Shown: piece after piece, positions 54,069 through 63,190 of the stretch
Layout: every line of letters begins with the position of its first letter
Position numbering within the stretch: position 1 is the stretch's first letter
The notes under the pieces: generated by a model
What the model was told of the DNA's origin: nothing
The model's database searches: none
What the model saw: only the letters and a program-made list of their open reading frames with translations
Program-made: the position numbers and the translations under genes
NCBI GenBank assembly: GCA_017552985.1
Contig: JAFZNO010000103.1
Location: 1 to 64,000 of the forward strand
Length of the DNA stretch: 64,000 nucleotides
Reading direction: 5' to 3'
DNA from: Lachnospiraceae bacterium
GTDB taxonomy: Bacteria > Bacillota > Clostridia > Lachnospirales > Lachnospiraceae

Positions 54069-54161
54069 ATGGAAGAGTGCAAAGAGATTCACAAAGAAAC
54101 ACGTAAAGAGGCATGTGAAGAGGCGCGGTTAGCGATTTGTACGGAGATTGGTGTCGGGTGA
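54069..54161 (+). CDS. Possible Cys/His-bearing 30-aa leader ORF in the copper operon
   Basis: MEECKEIHKETRKEAC followed by EEARLAICTEIGVG: three Cys and one His in 30 residues, between the CsoR operator and csoR. The ribosome site is weak (CAGAGAC). It could be a Cu-binding or leader peptide, or chance; the 180-bp leader is otherwise empty. Confidence 0.25.
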   Translation: MEECKEIHKETRKEACEEARLAICTEIGVG

Positions 54162-54230
54162 CGAGAAGCGGAAAATCAATGATGGCAGATAGTAACGAAT
54201 GCGGAAAGTTTGATACGTTAGGAGGAAATG

Positions 54231-54527
54231 ATGGAAAAGACATGTTGCTCAGGAAAGAAGAAAGAGCGTGAAGAGAAAGAAAAAAAGGATTTGATGAACC
54301 GCCTGAAAAGAATTGAGGGGCAGGTCCGGGGTCTGGAGAACATGCTGGAGAAGGATGCGTATTGTACGGATCTGATCATGCAGGTGTCGGCGGTGACCTC
54401 CGCACTGAATGGATTTCAAAAGCTGCTTTTGGAAAATCATCTAAAGACCTGCGTGGCGAACAACGTACGGCAGGGAAATGACGAAGTGATCGAAGAATTT
54501 GCGGTGTTGATGAGAAAACTTTTGTAA
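54231..54527 (+). CDS. csoR: CsoR-family copper-sensing repressor
   Basis: 98 aa. ATG 54231 sits 5 bases after GGAGG; ATG 54228 is too close. The helical fold RLKRIEGQVRGLENMLE, Cys45 (DAYCTDLI), then His70 and Cys74 (ENHLKTC), match the Cu(I)-binding C-H-C triad of CsoR. An extra N-terminal CC and Lys/Glu stretch precedes the fold. It represses its own operon when copper is low. It lies 48 bases before copA. Confidence 0.92.
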   Translation: MEKTCCSGKKKEREEKEKKDLMNRLKRIEGQVRGLENMLEKDAYCTDLIMQVSAVTSALNGFQKLLLENHLKTCVANNVRQGNDEVIEEFAVLMRKLL

Positions 54528-54574
54528 ATTGGAAAGACTAATCCTAAAGGGAAGGTCTTAGGGATGGAAAAAAC

Positions 54575-57211
54575 ATGGATCAATATCAAGTAACGGGAAT
54601 GAGCTGCGCGGCGTGCAGCGCGCGGGTGGAGAAGGCCGTGAATGCCGTGGAAGGCGTGACAAGTTGCTCCGTAAGCCTTCTTACGAATTCCATGGGAGTG
54701 GAGGGCACGGCAGATCCGCAGGCCGTCATAAAGGCAGTGACGGCAGCAGGATACGGTGCAAAATTGAAGCAGACAAAGCACGTGACGGCAGGAAACATGA
54801 TTCCAAGCGGATCTCAGGAGGCTGATGAGTTGGAAGACTTGGAGACTCCGAAGATGAAGCGTCGTTTGATCGCATCGCTGATATTTACGCTGCCTCTGGC
54901 TTACGTGGCGATGGGACATGCCATGTGGCAATGGCCTTTGCCCGGATTTTTCGAGGGAAATCCGTTGGCGATCGGAATGCTGCAACTGCTCCTCGCGGGC
55001 ATTGTCATGGTGATCAATCAGAAATTTTTTGTCAACGGATTCCGGGGCGCGATCCACGGCGCACCCAATATGGATACGCTGGTTGCCTTGGGCTCCGCGG
55101 CTTCCTACGTCTACAGTACGGTGATTCTCTTTCTTATGACTGGAAGCGGAGCGGCAGGCAGCATGACTGGCATGGGCGCAGCCAATTTACTTCATGAACT
55201 ATACTTTGATTCTGCGGCAATGATTCTTGCGCTGATCACGGTGGGAAAGATGTTGGAGGCGCGTTCCAAGGGAAAAACGACGGATGCGTTGAAAAGCCTG
55301 ATGCGGCTGGCACCAAAGACGGCGGTACTTCTGATTGACGGTGAAGAAAAAGAAGTTCCCACCTGGCAGGTGAAGGTGGGTGATCAGTTTGTCGTACGGC
55401 CTGGCGAGAGCATTCCCGTGGACGGCGTGGTGCAAGACGGAATGAGCGCCGTAAATGAGGCGGCACTGACGGGAGAGAGCCTCCCCGTGGATAAGACAAA
55501 GGGCGATCCCGTATCAGCAGCGACGTTGAACCAATCAGGTTTTTTGACCTGTGAGGCGACGCGCGTGGGAGAGGACACCACGCTTTCCCAGATCATTCAG
55601 ATGGTGAGCGACGCGGCGGCCACCAAGGCGCCCATCGCGAAGATCGCGGACCGGGTGTCCGGCGTGTTTGTGCCGGTGGTCATCGGCATTGCCTTAATCG
55701 CGTTCCTTGGCTGGATGATCGCGGGAGAGACAATTGAATTTGCGTTAGCCCGGGCAATCTCCGTGCTGGTGATCAGTTGTCCTTGTGCTTTGGGGCTTGC
55801 GACGCCCGTGGCCATCATGGTGGGAAATGGCGTGGGAGCCAGAAACGGCATTTTGTTCAAGACGGCGATCGCGCTGGAAGAGACTGGGAAAACGCAGGTC
55901 ATTGCGCTGGATAAGACGGGAACGATCACAAAGGGCGAGCCCGCCGTGACGGACGTGGTTCCGGCAGCAGGCGTATCCTGGGAAGACTTGATACAGGCCG
56001 CTTACGTACTGGAACAAAAGAGTGAACATCCTTTGGCGAAGGCCATTGTGCAATATGGCAAGGAAAAGGGCTTGCAGGACGCGGCGGTAACGGAATTTCA
56101 TGCCGTGGCGGGAAACGGACTGGTGGCGCGGATGGGAGAGGATTTGCTGGTTGGCGGAAATCTCCGGTTTGTCATGGAGAAGGTGAATTTCCAAGGTGAA
56201 CCGAGTGACGCTCAGACGACAAGGCAGCCTTTGGACGTGTCCATGCAAAACAAGGGACAAACCTGGCAGCCCATGGAGGAGGCCGCACGGAACCTTGCAG
56301 ATCAGGGCAAGACGCCCATGTTCTTTGCGAGGAACGGAAAGCTTCTTGGAATCATTGCGGTGGCGGACGTACTAAAGGAGGACAGCCTCCAGGGAATTCA
56401 AGCATTCAAGGAGCTTGGCATGCACGTCGTGATGCTGACGGGAGACAATGAAAGGACGGCGAAGGCCATTGGCGACCGGATTGGCGTGGACGAGATCGTG
56501 GCGGGAGTGCTTCCGGACGGGAAGGAAGAAGTCATCCGCAGGCTCCAGGAGAAAGGCCGCGTTGCCATGGTAGGCGACGGCATCAATGACGCGCCTGCGC
56601 TTGTGCGGGCGGACGTGGGCATTGCCATCGGCGCCGGAACGGACGTGGCGATCGACGCGGGCGACGTGGTTTTGATGAAGGGGAGTCTCTTGGATGCGGC
56701 AGCGGCGATCCGCTTAAGCAGGGCGACGCTGCGCAACGTAAAGCAGAACCTGTTCTGGGCTTTTTGCTATAACGTTATTGGGATTCCTCTGGCGGCGGGA
56801 CTTTGGATCCCCATCTTTGGATGGACGATGAATCCCATGTTTGGCGCGGCAGCAATGAGTCTTTCAAGCTTTTGCGTGGTATCGAACGCACTGCGGCTGA
56901 ATCTGTGTAAGCCTTATGCTTTTAAGCAGAAAGCCATCACAAACGCAGGTAATGCCTCTCATTTAAATGAAAACGAAAAGGAAAGGAGCATGAAAGAAAT
57001 GAAGGAGATCACCGTAAAGGTAAAGGGTATGATGTGCGGGCACTGCGAGGCCACGGTCAAGAAGGCGCTGGAGGCCATCGACGGCATCGAAAGCGCTGCG
57101 GCAGACCACAATAAAGGCATCGCCGTGATCACTGTCTCGAAGGAAGTTCCCGAGGATGCGATCAGGGATGCCATTGTGAGCAAGGATTTCGAATATCTGG
57201 GCATGGAGTAA
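54575..57211 (+). CDS. copA: Copper-exporting P1B ATPase with C-terminal CopZ-like domain
   Basis: 878 aa. N-terminal HMA domain GMSCAAC (Cys11/Cys14), eight TM helices, TGES, Cu site CPC (402-404) in [12 protein letters not shown], phosphorylated Asp446 in [17 protein letters not shown]. After the last TM helix the frame continues through [14 protein letters not shown] into a second HMA domain (GMMCGHC, Cys821/Cys824), typical of free CopZ. AGGAG (56984-56988) sits 10 bases before ATG 56999, so the chaperone may also be made separately. It exports Cu(I). Confidence 0.93.
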   Translation: MDQYQVTGMSCAACSARVEKAVNAVEGVTSCSVSLLTNSMGVEGTADPQAVIKAVTAAGYGAKLKQTKHVTAGNMIPSGSQEADELEDLETPKMKRRLIASLIFTLPLAYVAMGHAMWQWPLPGFFEGNPLAIGMLQLLLAGIVMVINQKFFVNGFRGAIHGAPNMDTLVALGSAASYVYSTVILFLMTGSGAAGSMTGMGAANLLHELYFDSAAMILALITVGKMLEARSKGKTTDALKSLMRLAPKTAVLLIDGEEKEVPTWQVKVGDQFVVRPGESIPVDGVVQDGMSAVNEAALTGESLPVDKTKGDPVSAATLNQSGFLTCEATRVGEDTTLSQIIQMVSDAAATKAPIAKIADRVSGVFVPVVIGIALIAFLGWMIAGETIEFALARAISVLVISCPCALGLATPVAIMVGNGVGARNGILFKTAIALEETGKTQVIALDKTGTITKGEPAVTDVVPAAGVSWEDLIQAAYVLEQKSEHPLAKAIVQYGKEKGLQDAAVTEFHAVAGNGLVARMGEDLLVGGNLRFVMEKVNFQGEPSDAQTTRQPLDVSMQNKGQTWQPMEEAARNLADQGKTPMFFARNGKLLGIIAVADVLKEDSLQGIQAFKELGMHVVMLTGDNERTAKAIGDRIGVDEIVAGVLPDGKEEVIRRLQEKGRVAMVGDGINDAPALVRADVGIAIGAGTDVAIDAGDVVLMKGSLLDAAAAIRLSRATLRNVKQNLFWAFCYNVIGIPLAAGLWIPIFGWTMNPMFGAAAMSLSSFCVVSNALRLNLCKPYAFKQKAITNAGNASHLNENEKERSMKEMKEITVKVKGMMCGHCEATVKKALEAIDGIESAAADHNKGIAVITVSKEVPEDAIRDAIVSKDFEYLGME

Positions 57212-57255
57212 ATTAGTAAACGTGTCATTAGACATGTCCCCGTGACCCAGATCGA

Positions 57256-58221
57256 TTAGTGCATGATGATCAGTTCCACGGCCATTCTGTCATTGATGAG
57301 GCCGGTTTTGACGTCCTGGTCCGACTGGACGCAAAGCTCCAAGGACTTGCGGAGCTCGGAGGACTTATAGAGGCTGGCCTGGGAAAGGTATTTTCCGACA
57401 ACGAAGGGGGGAACCCCGATCTTAGAGGCGATCTCGCGATCGGGGACGCCTCCCTTTTTCAGTTCCTTGGCCTGGTAGATCAGGTTGTACTGCCTGGAGA
57501 GCATGGCGAGGATCTGCAGGGGCTGGACCTTCAGCGCCAGCAGGTCATAATAGAGGCTCAGCGCCTTTGAGGTCTGCTTTCTGGCAACGGCCTCAGTCAT
57601 GTCAAAGATGCGGTCCTGAAGCCTTGTGGTGCAGATGGCTTCCACGTCATCACTCGTCACCACGTCGCGGTCCATGCAGTAGCAGATGAGTTTTTCGAGC
57701 TCTGACTGGATGTTTTCCATGTCCGTGCCAGTCTTGCTAAGGAACAGCATGACGGTGGGCTCCGTCACCTTTTTCCCTTCCTTGGAAAGAAGGGAAGCCA
57801 CCCAGCGTTTCAGCGTGTTTTCATCCTGCGTGGTGAATTCGACGGCGCAGCCCTTTGAAGAAACGGTCTTAAAGAGCTTGCTGCGCTTGTCCACGTCGCT
57901 CTCCGTGAAGACGAAGAACGTGGTCTCGTTGGGAGCGGAGAGATACTCCGCCATCTGCTCGCCGCCGGACTTGAACAGTCCGCTGTCCGACACAAAGATC
58001 ACACGCCTCTCGGCCAGAAAGGGCATGGTCTCCGCGAGATCGATGATCTCCGTCACGGGAACGTCCTTGCCTTCATAAAAATGCACGTTCATTTCATCGC
58101 TCCCGGCCAGGGCGTCTTTTAGTTTTTCCGTATATTGTCTCTTCAGATAACGCTCTTCGCCATAGAGCAGATAGACGTTTTTGAATTGATTTTCCTTGAT
58201 GGCGGCAATAATGCGCTGCAT
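57256..58221 (-). CDS. holA: DNA polymerase III delta subunit HolA
   Basis: 321 aa on the minus strand. Start at ATG 58219-58221 (MQRIIAAIKENQFKNVYLLYG) with AAAGGATGG upstream on that strand; an in-frame start at 58269 is longer than the family needs. Motifs YLLYGEERYLKRQ, DLAETMPFLAERRVIFV and the KLICYCMDR region fit the clamp-loader delta subunit, which opens the beta clamp. It converges with copA. Confidence 0.9.
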   Translation of the reverse strand: MQRIIAAIKENQFKNVYLLYGEERYLKRQYTEKLKDALAGSDEMNVHFYEGKDVPVTEIIDLAETMPFLAERRVIFVSDSGLFKSGGEQMAEYLSAPNETTFFVFTESDVDKRSKLFKTVSSKGCAVEFTTQDENTLKRWVASLLSKEGKKVTEPTVMLFLSKTGTDMENIQSELEKLICYCMDRDVVTSDDVEAICTTRLQDRIFDMTEAVARKQTSKALSLYYDLLALKVQPLQILAMLSRQYNLIYQAKELKKGGVPDREIASKIGVPPFVVGKYLSQASLYKSSELRKSLELCVQSDQDVKTGLINDRMAVELIIMH

Positions 58222-58401
58222 GTTCCATCCTTTCCCGCCTGGTGCGGCCAAAGCCGCCAGACAAGCCATTCTTCGCTTGCCGTGGGTGTATTTAACTTGA
58301 TTGTCCTAAATTGATAGGCCATACTCTACAGTATACAGGATGCATGCATTTTTGGAAAGAAGAAACCTAAGTATTTTTTGTCATTTTCCAAACAAAAAAT
58401 A

Positions 58402-58430
58402 TTGAGGTGAAAGGGAGATTGTGATATGAT
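58402..58430 (+). promoter_or_regulatory. Promoter of mscL
   Basis: TTGAGG (58402-58407), 17-bp spacer, TATGAT (58425-58430), in the divergent gap between holA and mscL. The remainder of the 293-bp gap shows no gene. Confidence 0.6.
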
Positions 58431-58514
58431 AAAACAGGAAATGCGAAGAGACGAAACTGCATTTCACAAAACTATTTTCATAAAATTTTATGAAACAACG
58501 GAGGGAGAAGCAAA

Positions 58515-58958
58515 ATGAGTAAGGACAAGGGGTTTATCGCAGAGTTTAAGAAATTTATCTTACGTGGCAATGTTATGGACATGGCAGTCGGCGTGATCAT
58601 CGGCGGCGCATTCAGCTCGATCGTGACGGCGCTTACCAGCAGCTTCATCAATCCTTTGATCGCGGTTTGCACCGGCGGTACCGGCGAGGACGGCGTGCAG
58701 GTTGGCGGACAGTTCACGATCAAGGGCGTTGTTTTTGACTATGGCGCATTTATTTCCGCAGTGATCAATTTCCTGATCATTGCCTTCATTCTGTTCTGCA
58801 TGATCAAGGCCGTTAACAAGGCCATGAGCATCGGCAAGAAGCCCGAAGCTCCCAAGGCTCCGACCACGAAGAAGTGCCCGTTCTGTAAGTCTGAGATCGC
58901 TCTGGACGCTACCAGATGCCCTCACTGCACTTCCGTTCTTGAGGAGACCAAGGCTTAA
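58515..58958 (+). CDS. mscL: Large-conductance mechanosensitive channel MscL with zinc ribbon
   Basis: 147 aa, GGAGGGAG ribosome site. Residues 1-105 are a standard MscL: FKKFILRGNVMDMAVGVIIG (TM1) and FISAVINFLIIAFILFCMIK (TM2). The pore opens when membrane tension rises under osmotic downshock. The C-terminus adds a zinc-ribbon motif: Cys121, Cys124, Cys135, Cys138 (CPFC and CPHC). The usual C-terminal helix bundle is replaced by this metal-binding tail. Confidence 0.93.
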   Translation: MSKDKGFIAEFKKFILRGNVMDMAVGVIIGGAFSSIVTALTSSFINPLIAVCTGGTGEDGVQVGGQFTIKGVVFDYGAFISAVINFLIIAFILFCMIKAVNKAMSIGKKPEAPKAPTTKKCPFCKSEIALDATRCPHCTSVLEETKA

Positions 58959-59017
58959 CTTTAACTGACGACGAGATCTGCAAGCATTTGCTTGCCAGGG
59001 GGAAAGGTACAACGGCT

Positions 59018-60109
59018 ATGCGCGGATGGAAGAAAAAAAGCATCTGCCTGGCCCTGGCGCTTTTGACGTCCGCCCTCGTAACGGGATGTGGCACCAAGAC
59101 CGAAAAGGTCAAGGAGGCCATGAAACTGATCGGGGACATGGATTATCAGGGAGCGCTCGGGGCTTTGGGGGAAGCAGCTGACAATAAAGAAGACCGGCGA
59201 CTGGTCGCAAGGGGCATGGGGATTGCCTATTTGGGACAGGCCAATTACGAAGAGGCAGAGAAATGCTTTTTGGAAGCCCTCTCCTGCAGTAACGGCCTTT
59301 TGGAAAACGTCGATTACGACTTGAATTTCTATCTTGCGTCCGCATACGTGGGCGAAGGGAAATACGAGGAGGCGAAGGCGGTCTATACTTCCATTTTGGC
59401 CCTGAAGCCCCAGGAAGAAGACGCATATTATCTAAGGGGCGGCGTGGAGCTTCAGTTGGATCAGTTCAATGAGGCGAAGGCAGACTTCGACAAGGTCGTG
59501 TCCATGGACCCCAAGAACTATGACAGGCTCTTTTCCATCTATGAACAGTTTGCGCATTTCGGATACAAGGCGGCGGGGCAGGAGTACCTGCAGACCGCGC
59601 TTGACAACGGCGAAAAGACGCTGAGTTCCTTTGACAAGGGGCGGCTCTATTATTTCATGGAGAACTACCAGAAAGCTTACGTGGAGCTTGAGGACGCGAA
59701 GACTGACGAAACGGCGGAGAGCAGCCTGTATCTGGGAAAGGCTTACGAGGCTACGGGCGATTACAACTACGCCTGCAACGTCTACCGTTCCTATCTGGAC
59801 AAGCACGGCGACAGCGCGGAAATGTATAATCAACTCGGCATCTGCGAGATGAAGCGCGGCAATTATGACGTGGCACTTTCCGCATTCCAGTCGGGGCTTG
59901 ACTTAGATGACAAGGAGATGCATCAGGTCCTTTCCTTTAATGAGATCGCGGCTTATGAATTCCTGGGCAATTTCCAGAAATCGGAGGAGCTCATGCAGGC
60001 TTACCTGCGTCTCTATCCTACGGATGAGGAAGCCCTGAGGGAGCAGATTTTCCTGGCGACGCGTCAGGGAAACCAGACGACGGGTTCTGGAGAATCTACG
60101 GAAGATTAG
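59018..60109 (+). CDS. TPR-repeat lipoprotein
   Basis: 363 aa from ATG 59018 (GAAAGG upstream); the in-frame TTG at 58988 would add 10 residues before the signal peptide. Lipobox LVTGC. Eight or so TPR units follow (e.g. RGMGIAYLGQANYEEAEKCF, YYLRGGVELQLDQFNEAKAD, YNQLGICEMKRGNYDVALSA). TPRs mediate protein contacts; no enzyme motif. Lipid-anchored outside the membrane, partner unknown. Confidence 0.85.
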   Translation: MRGWKKKSICLALALLTSALVTGCGTKTEKVKEAMKLIGDMDYQGALGALGEAADNKEDRRLVARGMGIAYLGQANYEEAEKCFLEALSCSNGLLENVDYDLNFYLASAYVGEGKYEEAKAVYTSILALKPQEEDAYYLRGGVELQLDQFNEAKADFDKVVSMDPKNYDRLFSIYEQFAHFGYKAAGQEYLQTALDNGEKTLSSFDKGRLYYFMENYQKAYVELEDAKTDETAESSLYLGKAYEATGDYNYACNVYRSYLDKHGDSAEMYNQLGICEMKRGNYDVALSAFQSGLDLDDKEMHQVLSFNEIAAYEFLGNFQKSEELMQAYLRLYPTDEEALREQIFLATRQGNQTTGSGESTED

Positions 60110-60169
60110 TTCGCCGACAACGTGGCGGCTGACAGGCTGCAAACTAAGGAAACGCATAAAAACATACGA

Positions 60170-60201
60170 AACGGACGCTCATGATTGAGTGTCCGTTTTT
60201 T
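60170..60201 (+). terminator. Rho-independent terminator after the TPR lipoprotein gene
   Basis: AACGGACGCTC (60170-60180) pairs with GAGTGTCCGTT (60187-60197) with one G-T pair and a 6-base loop, followed by a T-run. Confidence 0.88.
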
Positions 60202-60231
60202 GAATTGTCGCATTTATTCATACGATTCAAA

Positions 60232-60279
60232 CCACAACATATTTGTATGCATAAGAAAAAATAACACCACATATTGTGT
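60232..60279 (+). promoter_or_regulatory. Two putative NrdR boxes upstream of nrdD
   Basis: ACACCACATATTGTGT (60264-60279) is close to the known NrdR consensus (ACACWATATATTGTGT-like). A weaker match, CCACAACATATTTGTA (60232-60247), starts exactly 32 bp upstream, the usual about-three-turn spacing of paired NrdR boxes. Both lie just above the -35 element. Confidence 0.75.
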
Positions 60280-60286
60280 TTTGGCA

Positions 60287-60316
60287 TTGACAGCCCCTAC
60301 TAAATAATGGTATCAT
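60287..60316 (+). promoter_or_regulatory. Promoter of nrdD
   Basis: TTGACA (60287-60292), 18-bp spacer, TATCAT (60311-60316), leaving an ~80-base leader to the nrdD start. The leader holds no clear structure apart from an A-rich tract. Confidence 0.65.
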
Positions 60317-60397
60317 GGTATTGTTCTTCGGGGATGTGCGGCTTAGCAAAAACCGGAGAAAAAAACAAAGGCGAAAGCTAATTGGAGGGGTTTTAGA

Positions 60398-62788
60398 ATG
60401 TTACAGATCATTAAGAGGGACGGGACCAAGGCAGACTTTACGCTGTCTAAGATCAACGACGCGATCATGAAGGCGTTTAACGCAACGGAGATGAGCTACA
60501 ATAACGATATTGTAGACTTGCTCGCGCTTCGCGTGACGGCTGATTTCCAGTCGAAGATCAAGGAGAATGCGATCCAGATCGAGGACGTACAGGACAGTGT
60601 TGAGAAGGTTTTGGGACAGGCCGGCTACGAGGAAGTGGCAAAGGCTTACATCCTGTACCGCAGACAGCGCGAGAAGATGCGTGCCATGAAGTCCACCATC
60701 CTGGATTACAAGGATGTGGTGAACAGCTACGTAAAGGTTGAGGACTGGCGCGTAAAGGAGAATTCCACAGTAACGTATTCCGTAGGAGGACTGATCCTTT
60801 CCAACTCCGGCGCGGTTACCGCAAACTACTGGCTTTCCGAGATCTATGACGATGAGATCGCGGAAGCGCACAGAAATGCAGACATTCACATTCATGACCT
60901 TTCCATGTTGACCGGATATTGCGCGGGCTGGTCCTTAAAGCAGCTCATCAAGGAAGGCCTTGGCGGCATCACCGGCAAGATTTCTTCCGCACCCGCAAAG
61001 CACCTTTCCGTACTCTGCAACCAGATGGTAAACTTCCTTGGCATCATGCAGAACGAGTGGGCAGGCGCGCAGGCATTTTCCTCCTTTGACACATATCTTG
61101 CTCCCTTCGTAAAGGTGGACAACTTAAGCTATTCCGAGGTAAAGAAGTGCATCGAGGCATTTATTTATGGCGTAAACACCCCCAGCCGTTGGGGCACGCA
61201 GGCACCTTTCTCCAACATTACCCTCGACTGGACCGTACCCGAGGATCTGGCAGAGCTTCCTGCCATCGTTGGCGGCAAGGAGATGGACTTCAAGTACAAG
61301 GATTGTAAGAAGGAAATGGACATGGTGAACAAGGCGTTCATCGAGACCATGATCGAGGGAGATTCCCACGGCAGAGGCTTCCAGTATCCCATTCCCACTT
61401 ACTCCATCACGAAGGATTTTGACTGGTCCGATACCGAGAATAATCGTCTCCTGTTCGAGATGACCTCTAAGTACGGCACCCCTTATTTCTCCAATTACAT
61501 CAACTCCGACATGGCACCCTCTGACGTGCGTTCCATGTGCTGCAGACTTCGTCTTGACCTGAGAGAGCTCCGCAAGAAGACCGGCGGCTTCTTTGGTTCC
61601 GGAGAGAGCACCGGAAGCGTTGGCGTTGTTACGATCAACATGCCCAGGATCGCTTATCTTGCAGCGAACAAGAGCGAGTTCTATGCCAGACTTGACCGCA
61701 TGATGGACATTGCGGCAAGATCCTTAAAGATCAAGCGCGGCGTCATCAGCAAGCTTCTTGACGAGGGTCTGTATCCTTACACCAAGAGATATCTTGGCAG
61801 CTTTGACAATCACTTCTCAACGATCGGCCTCATCGGCATGAACGAAGTGGGCCTGAACGCCAACTGGCTTCGCGCTGACATGAGCGATCCCAGAACCCAG
61901 GAATTCACGAAGGAAGTCCTGAACCACATGAGAGAGCGCCTTTCCGATTATCAGGAGCAGTACGGCGATCTGTACAACCTGGAGGCAACTCCCGCAGAGA
62001 GCACGACCTATCGTCTTGCAAAGCATGACAAGAAGCGCTATCCCATGATCAAGACCGCAGGCAAGGAGGGAGATACCCCTTATTACACCAATTCTTCCCA
62101 TCTGCCCGTGGATTACACCACCGACATTTTTGACGCACTGGACATCCAGGATGACCTGCAGACGCTCTACACCTCAGGAACCGTGTTCCACGCATTCCTC
62201 GGTGAGAAGCTTCCTGACTGGAAGGCAGCAGCATCCTTGGTACGCACCATTGCACAGAATTATAAGCTTCCTTACTACACCATGTCTCCGACCTACTCCA
62301 TCTGTAAGGAGCATGGCTATCTTGCAGGAGAGGTGAAGATCTGTCCTCACTGCGGAGCGAAGACCGAGGTTTACAGCCGCATTACCGGATACTATCGTCC
62401 CGTACAGAACTGGAATGACGGTAAGCTTCAGGAATATGCGAACAGAACCGAGTATGACGTTGAGCATTCCGAGTTAAAGCGCCCCGTGAGCAGCGTGGTT
62501 ACGCTTTCCGACTTTGACAAGGAAGTGGACGTAAAGGTAGAGAAGCCCGAAGGCGTTAGATACCTCTTCACGACGAAGACCTGCCCGAACTGTGCACTTG
62601 CAAAGAGCTACCTGGAGGGCATCCCTTACGTGGTGATCGACGCCATGGAGAATACGGAGCTTGCAAACCGTTACGGCATCATGCAGGCACCGACCTTGGT
62701 TGAGGTAAATGGCGAAGAATTTACGAAATACGTTGGCGCGCCGAAGATCTTAAAGTACGCGCAGCAGGTGAAGATGACCACCGTATAA
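60398..62788 (+). CDS. nrdD: Anaerobic (class III) ribonucleoside-triphosphate reductase with C-terminal thioredoxin-fold fusion
   Basis: 796 aa. N-terminal ATP-cone (IIKRDGTKADFTLSKINDAI) for allosteric control, the catalytic barrel (SMCCRLRLDLREL), Zn-site cysteines (SICKEHG, CPHCG), and the glycyl-radical motif RITGYYRPVQNWN with Gly664. After it, residues 718-796 form a glutaredoxin/thioredoxin-like domain with CPNC (729-732) and a cis-Pro loop IMQAPTLV. The enzyme makes dNTPs without oxygen. The activase gene nrdG is not in this window. Confidence 0.93.
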   Translation: MLQIIKRDGTKADFTLSKINDAIMKAFNATEMSYNNDIVDLLALRVTADFQSKIKENAIQIEDVQDSVEKVLGQAGYEEVAKAYILYRRQREKMRAMKSTILDYKDVVNSYVKVEDWRVKENSTVTYSVGGLILSNSGAVTANYWLSEIYDDEIAEAHRNADIHIHDLSMLTGYCAGWSLKQLIKEGLGGITGKISSAPAKHLSVLCNQMVNFLGIMQNEWAGAQAFSSFDTYLAPFVKVDNLSYSEVKKCIEAFIYGVNTPSRWGTQAPFSNITLDWTVPEDLAELPAIVGGKEMDFKYKDCKKEMDMVNKAFIETMIEGDSHGRGFQYPIPTYSITKDFDWSDTENNRLLFEMTSKYGTPYFSNYINSDMAPSDVRSMCCRLRLDLRELRKKTGGFFGSGESTGSVGVVTINMPRIAYLAANKSEFYARLDRMMDIAARSLKIKRGVISKLLDEGLYPYTKRYLGSFDNHFSTIGLIGMNEVGLNANWLRADMSDPRTQEFTKEVLNHMRERLSDYQEQYGDLYNLEATPAESTTYRLAKHDKKRYPMIKTAGKEGDTPYYTNSSHLPVDYTTDIFDALDIQDDLQTLYTSGTVFHAFLGEKLPDWKAAASLVRTIAQNYKLPYYTMSPTYSICKEHGYLAGEVKICPHCGAKTEVYSRITGYYRPVQNWNDGKLQEYANRTEYDVEHSELKRPVSSVVTLSDFDKEVDVKVEKPEGVRYLFTTKTCPNCALAKSYLEGIPYVVIDAMENTELANRYGIMQAPTLVEVNGEEFTKYVGAPKILKYAQQVKMTTV

Positions 62789-62837
62789 AGGCACGAAAAG
62801 GAATCATCCCATATAGGAAATAGCAAAAGACAAATAA

Positions 62838-62895
62838 AGAAACGGTTTTTTCAGTGGAAACTAATTACTGGAAAAACCGTTTCTTTTATTATTTT
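62838..62895 (+). terminator. Strong terminator after nrdD
   Basis: AGAAACGGTTTTTTCAGT (from 62839) pairs with ACTGGAAAAACCGTTTCT (62867-62884), 18 bp with one wobble and an 11-base loop, then TTTATTATTTT. It separates nrdD from the secreted-peptidase genes. Confidence 0.9.
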
Positions 62896-62997
62896 ACAAA
62901 AATTTTTGGAAACCATCAAAAGAATTTACGTAAACGCCGATGTATACTGTGGAGTTTTACTTTTTTAAAGTGTTAAATCATTAGGGGGGACGATCAA

Positions 62998-63111
62998 ATG
63001 AACAGTAAGGAAAAGTACGAAGAGGCAGTGATGGAGGTTATTTTGTTTGACTGTGAGGACGTCATTACGACTTCCAGAGGACTGGTGGAAGATTGGGAGT
63101 ATGAGCCTTAA
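62998..63111 (+). CDS. 37-aa small peptide, EDVITTS type
   Basis: MNSKEKYEEAVMEVILF followed by DCEDVITTSRGLVEDWEYEP. A strong GGGGGG ribosome site lies 9 bases upstream and a terminator precedes the gene. Short peptides of this layout (hydrophobic core then EDVITTS) recur in Lachnospiraceae next to secreted or exported-peptide genes, but their role is not established. It lies 79 bases before the secreted peptidase-like gene. Confidence 0.55.
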   Translation: MNSKEKYEEAVMEVILFDCEDVITTSRGLVEDWEYEP

Positions 63112-63190
63112 TCAGCTGTTTGTTACGTAAGCGGTCTTAATCATGCGTGGGGCAAGTTATGGGGAATCAGAGGGGAAGGAAACTAGGGGG

